In this document: positions 59,331-64,000 of the stretch, in pieces | How the letters are laid out: every line of letters starts with the position of its first letter | Numbering within the stretch: position 1 is the first letter of the stretch | Assembly (NCBI GenBank): GCA_031769625.1 | Contig: JAUIMM010000741.1 | Span: forward strand, 372,001 to 436,000 | DNA from: Taudactylus pleione | Taxonomy: Eukaryota; Chordata; Amphibia; Anura; Myobatrachidae | DNA: 64,000 bases | Direction of reading: 5' to 3' | Translations under genes and position numbers: made by a program | Notes under the pieces: model-generated | Seen by the model: the letters and a program-made list of their open reading frames with translations, nothing else | Databases searched by the model: none | Told to the model about the DNA's origin: nothing

Positions 59331-59940
59331 CTGATTGGAAGGATCCCCTGGCTCAGTTAGACCTACCCGCTGCTTCAGGAAAACCTACTTCGTGGCAAAC
59401 AATCCATCGCTCAAGGCAGAGACCGAGAAGCTCTCCTGACCGTCCAGAGTTGGATGACCCTTGAAATCTGGGTTCTTGTCTACTGCACTAACTTACCCAC
59501 ACTAACTCTTTCTCTGCTGGCTTTTCTACTTTGATGATCGTTTGTTTCTGAGTAGAGGAGTTATGTACATGATTGTGTTTAGATGTTTTTTTTTCTTATA
59601 CAAGGCTTTATTCATTGGTTTGTATACTGTTCCACATATTAGATTAGTTTTATATTTTGCAATTAGGATGTCATCATATAGATGTTATTTCTTTCATTAT
59701 TGGGGCTTTGTCTGACACCGATCTCCAATGTCCACCAACCTGCATTGCATTTCTATCCACTGAGATGTTGGATGATGATTCATGCTCCATGGTCTCAGTT
59801 GCGGGTTTTTCATTGTTGTTATATTTGTATTTCTTTTCCATAATGTTGTTTTTAAAAAAAATATATAAATTTTTTTTCTCCTCTTCTCATTTTCCCTTAT
59901 TTTTTTGTTCATTAAAGCATTGTTTTTCTTTCTATATCTG
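59331..59940. other. LINE inter-ORF region
   Basis: AT- and T-rich spacer between ORF1 and ORF2. The T-run/ATATAA stretch near 59855-59910 makes short meaningless frames on both strands. Confidence 0.5.
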
Positions 59941-62900
59941 ATGACTCCAACCACTAAACTTATTATCTCCTGTATTAATGCCCATGGTTTAAATGTCCCT
60001 GAATAAATATCTATATTGTTAAGCTCCTTGTGGGCTAGTAGGGTGGATATAACTATGATCCAAGAGACTCGCTTTAAATCTGGTCCACAAACTTCTTCCC
60101 TTCGTAATGGGCGTTTCCCTACTGTTTTTTTTTTTTTTTTTTTAATAATCCAGAGGGGAAATCCAAGGGAGCGGCGATCCTTTTTTCACAGAACCTTCCT
60201 GTCTCTGATATTAAGGTCCATAGATTGATTCCGGGTAGACACCTTCCGATTTCCTGTCAGCTCTTCAACCAGTCCTTTTTGTTCATTAATATGTATGCCT
60301 CTAACCATGCCCAACTCACTTTCCCTAAATCTGCATTAGATCAGATTGAACCCCTAGTGCAGGGTATTACAATTTTAGGAGGCAATCTCAACTGGACTTT
60401 AGACCCTCTACTTGATATTTCCACTAACTCTCCCCGTTTTTCAGCAGCCAAATATCATCATGTTGGATGGGCCTTTCATGATCACCAGTTGGCCGACTCT
60501 TGGAGAACCTTACAACCCCCCAAGACACGATTATACATTCTACTCTCACCCCCACAACTTACTTCCGCTTAGATGATCTTTTTCTGAGCCATAGGCATCT
60601 CCACATGCTCGCTGAAGCTACTATAGGACCAGTTCCTTGGTCGGACCATGCTCCTATTTCTCTGACATTGGTCCTCCCACACCTTTCTCCCAGACAGTGA
60701 ACTTGGCATCTTAATGAGTCTCTTCTACAAGATGCCGCTTATTGCAAGGCAGAGATTGATACAGCTCTTACTGATTATTTGGCCTATAATAACACCCCAT
60801 GTATGTACCAGATTACTGTCTTTGAGGCACATAAGTGCATACTTCGTGGCAAATTTATTCAATTGGGATCCTACATTAAAAAACAAAAGTCTGCACAAGT
60901 TTCTGCTCTGCTTCAACAGATTAAACTTCTTGAGACATAACATAAATCGTCCATGTCTGGTGAGACCTATTTTAAACTGTCAGAGACACGTGCTACACTC
61001 AACTAACTTCTTTCTGATAATATAAAACGATCACTGCAGAAATGTAAAAGTCGATTCTACCAATGGGGCAACAAACCAGGGAAACTTCTAGCCCAAGCCC
61101 TGAGAGCTCAGCAAGCATCTGGGTTGATAAGCTCCATCAAGGATAGCTCAAGTTGTGTTCATTCAGAAACTTACAAAATTGCCTCTAGTTTTCAGCAGTA
61201 TTATTACTCTCTTTATAATTTGGTGGGTTCCCCCTCTAGGTTGGTTCCTCCTCCTTCCTCGCAAGATGTGCTTGACGGTCTGTCCTCTGTATCCTTCCCT
61301 ACTATTTCCCCAGTGGATATAGACCCTTTGGAACAGCCTTTTACATTGCAAGAGGTTGAACTGGCTATATCTTCCTCTCCATCAGGTAAAAGTCCTGGCC
61401 CCAATGGCTGTACAATAGCCTATTATAAAGCCTATAAAGACAAACTGGCTCCTACGGGTCTTTAGTGCAGTTTCTGCAGACTCATATTTTTCTAAGCAGT
61501 CTTTGGAGCATCATATTTCGGTTATACCCAAACCAGGTAAGGACCCCTCCCTGTGTCCGAGCTACGGGCTAATTTAACTGCTCAACGTCGATCTTAAACT
61601 ATACGCTAAAATTATAGCTAATAGGCTACATTACCTTTTACCTCAACTGATCCACAATGATCAAGTAGGCTTTGTCCGGGGCCGAGAAGCCTGCGATAAT
61701 ACAACCAAGGTCCTTAATCTGATACATATAGCGTCGCAGGCAAATATACCCACTATACTCATCTACTTATGCTGAAAAAGCATTTGACAGGATAAGTTGG
61801 AAATAAATTGATATAATTGCGCTGATGTCTAGAGATGATGAAGACAATTTTAATATAATGAAATCCACAAAATTATATAAAATAAAGTGTCACAGTGCAT
61901 CATTCCATGTAAATACCATGGATAATAAAATGTAAACAATTGAAAGTATATAAAGTGCAGTTAAATATGAAAGAAATGGTTTTCCTGGATCATACCATAT
62001 AAAAATGGTGGTGTGTGAGAATATATGTAGTCCAAAGCATCCAAATTAGGCCATTCATCGACACACCGCCTGGTTTTGCCCAAATATGACAGGTCCTTGG
62101 AAATCCAGAGTACCACAGCACGGCATGGAGCACAATGCGTTTCGGATTTAGATCCTTTTTCAAGTGCACTTTCAAGTGTAATTTTGTGGATTTCATTGTA
62201 TTAAAATTGTTTTCATCATCTCTCTAGGCATTAGTGCAATTATATAAATTTATATATTTTCTACAATTCCGTAACTATCGATGTTTACTTCCATGTGATT
62301 TCAACTGCTGCAGATTTCTAGTTAATTGTGCAAGTGCTATTACTAATTTTATTTTTCAGGATAAGTGGGACATTTATGCGGTCTGTGCTTGGACACATGG
62401 GATTGGGTCCCCTTGCTTTACATAGGATTATATCCCTTTATGCATCTCCGTCGGCTAGCGTGAGGGTTATTGGCACGGTGTTGGAGGCCTTTTCTATTGG
62501 CAATGGTACTCGTCAGGGTTGTCCACTATCTCCTTTAATTTTTGTAATTTGTATGGAGGCCCTGGCGAGGTCCATCACAGCTAACCCACATATCTCTGGC
62601 ATTCAAGTTGGAGGTGTAGACTACAAACTTGCATTATTTGCTGACGATTTGTTAAACATTCTCTCTCACCCAGAGTTGTCACTGCCTCATTTAATGTTAG
62701 AATTTGGGGAGTTTGGGAGACTGTCTAATTTTAAGATTAACTTCTCCAACTCTTCGGTTTTGAATATTTCCTCAGTAACGGGTCTGCAATTTGCTTTCCC
62801 ATTTTCGTGGCATTATTTGCATACTACATACTTAGGGGTTAAGTTAAGCTTACTAGAAACTTATCTCAACTATTTACAGCTAATTTCTCCCCTGTTCTTT

Positions 62901-63702
62901 CCTCTATTAGATTGGATTACAATCAGTGGAATCTGAAGCAGCTTTCTTGGCTAGGAAGGATCAACGTGGTAAAGAAGAACACTCTTTCCAAACTACTTTA
63001 TCTCCTTCAGGCTTTACCGATAGCAGAAAGAGACCTAGAATCAGACGTGATTTATTGTCACGCCCAAAACCGATCGGAGGTCTTCAACTTCCAGATATTA
63101 ATTCTTATTATTATGCTATACATGTAAATCGAATTCTCGAGTGGACTAGAAATAGAGACATCAAACAATGGGTTACCCTTGAAGGCTGCTTCATGAAATC
63201 ACCCACTGAGAGGACGACATGGCTACCTTCCCTTTCGAAAATCACTCCTCCCCACCCAACAATATCTCCCACGCTATCCATTTGGAAACTTCTCAGATGG
63301 TTTTCAGGTAGATCTTCGAGTTTTGGCCCTCTTACCTCTTTTTTAGCTAAGCCTAATTTTCTGCCTGGTATTAATCTTTCCCATTTTCCTGATTGGGTTG
63401 CTGAAGGCCTTTTTAGGGTTGGTCAACTGGTGGCTTCTTTGGGTACTAAACAATTTGCGGAAATCCACGAAAAGTGGGCTATCCCCCAAACTGACTTTTG
63501 GGATTCCTACAAGTCCGTAATTTTTTAACCTCAGAAATCAGAGTGATTTTAGCCAAAAGAGTCCTCACTCTATTTGAGAAGCTTTATATCACTACAGTAT
63601 CCCCCTCTCACACAGTATGCACCCACTATCAACTATTATTATCCAACCAAGACTCCCCTGTACCTTCTTGGGCTCAAGCCTGGGAAAAAGACTTAGGCTA
63701 GG
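59941..63702 (+). pseudogene. L1/Tx1-type LINE ORF2 (endonuclease + reverse transcriptase), broken
   Basis: Starts at 59941 with MTPTTKLIISCINAHGLNVP, the typical N-terminus of this endonuclease. QETRF follows near 60060 and WSDHAPISLTL near 60635-60665 ends the domain. A conserved linker begins at 60709 (LNESLLQDAAYCKAEIDTAL). Reverse transcriptase motifs: SPSGKSPGPNG (about 61376), VIPKPGKDPS (61521), RQGCPLSPL (62511) and the catalytic FADD (62637-62648). The palm/thumb region continues to about 63530, then shifts frame. In-frame stops (for example 60004) and several frameshifts are present, a 555-bp element interrupts the RT at 61802-62356, and the C-terminus is cut at about 63700 by another repeat. 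Confidence 0.88.
61802..62356. mobile_element. 555-bp foldback insertion in the LINE RT domain
   Basis: Flanked by a 14-bp duplication, CAGGATAAGTTGGA (61788-61801) and CAGGATAAGTGGGA (62357-62370), one mismatch. LINE coding resumes directly after it. Long imperfect inverted arms of about 75 bp (61802-61876 and about 62178-62253) contain GATGATGAAGACAATTTTAA and its complement. The right arm is followed by about 100 bp ending in TACTAATTTTATTTTTCAG, where the final CAG is part of the duplication. The centre includes CAATGCGTTTCGGATTTAGA. A long duplication suggests target-primed or staggered-cut insertion rather than a 2-3-bp cut-and-paste MITE. Confidence 0.75.
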
Positions 63703-64000
63703 TACACACCTAAAGATTTTCTGTCCAACCAGCCAAGTAATTGATTGGTTGGAATGAAAATCTGGTAACGTATGGGAGTAACTGATGATCAGCAATTTGC
63801 TCCTTAGTGCCAGAAAATAGATGAAAATAGTTGTTCAGAAAGTTTGTTAAATGTTTGATCTAAAGAATTTGTTCAAACAGTTTTTGTCCATTTTCCGGCG
63901 TTTGGAAGAAAATTTCTGATTGTTATTTGCTTTCATACCTTACCAGATTTTAATTCCAATCAATCAACTAGTTGGCTGGTTGGACAGAAAATCTTTACGT
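63694..64000. mobile_element. Palindromic MITE, right end beyond the window
   Basis: Begins TAGGCTAGGTACACACCTAA, immediately where LINE ORF2 homology stops. The first arm (from about 63710, AAAGATTTTCTGTCCAACCA) is repeated inverted at the very end of the window (to 63996, TGGTTGGACAGAAAATCTTT). Arms exceed 75 bp and are imperfect. Target duplication cannot be checked because the right end is not included. Confidence 0.75.

Overview
This is repeat-dominated vertebrate nuclear DNA, most likely from an amphibian (anuran). The evidence is one recognisable vertebrate exon (UPF0598/C8orf82 family, with a consensus splice donor), an L2-type LINE endonuclease, an L1/Tx1-type LINE with ORF1 and ORF2, a tRNA-derived V-SINE-like element, and many palindromic DNA-transposon derivatives with CpG-rich interiors. 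Nothing looks prokaryotic. Tandem arrays make up roughly 50 of the 64 kb, and almost every long reading frame in the window is a by-product of an array whose unit length is a multiple of three.

Layout. 1-2.04 kb: a 28-bp minisatellite, its decayed edge, then a 48-bp minisatellite. 2.57-6.54 kb: a 35-bp satellite. 6.57-6.88 kb: a small GC-rich island holding exon 1 of a UPF0598 (C8orf82) gene on the minus strand and its promoter, with an RFX-type palindrome. 6.88-21.52 kb: a 114-bp satellite with higher-order structure. 21.52-22.8 kb: L2 LINE fragment, minus strand. 23.16-24.48 kb: one complete and one partial member of a MITE family with ends GGGCCTGATTCAGA. 24.5-25.3 kb: TTAGGG-rich duplicated repeat and a 24-bp minisatellite. 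25.35-44.66 kb: a third MITE-family member whose two ends and 3-bp target duplication are intact but whose interior has grown into about 18.9 kb of 111-bp satellite. 44.81-49.52 kb: a hAT-like TIR element filled by a 95-bp array. 49.55-50.42 kb: a SINE split by another complete MITE. 50.64-52.10 kb: a third TIR element carrying a tandem array (30-bp unit). 52.1-57.3 kb: microsatellite hairpin, foldback repeats, 35-bp and 29-bp minisatellites. 57.3-63.7 kb: a decayed L1/Tx1-type LINE, plus strand, interrupted by a 555-bp foldback insertion and cut at its 3' side by a palindromic element that runs off the window.

The one cellular gene is squeezed between satellites: the 114-bp array begins about 140 bp upstream of its ATG and the 35-bp array begins 27 bp inside its first intron. 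The most unusual pattern is that three TIR elements in 27 kb, of apparently different families, each contain their own private tandem array between recognisable termini. This suggests that non-autonomous DNA transposons act as seeds for satellite DNA in this genome. Copy numbers given below are array length divided by unit length, not alignments.
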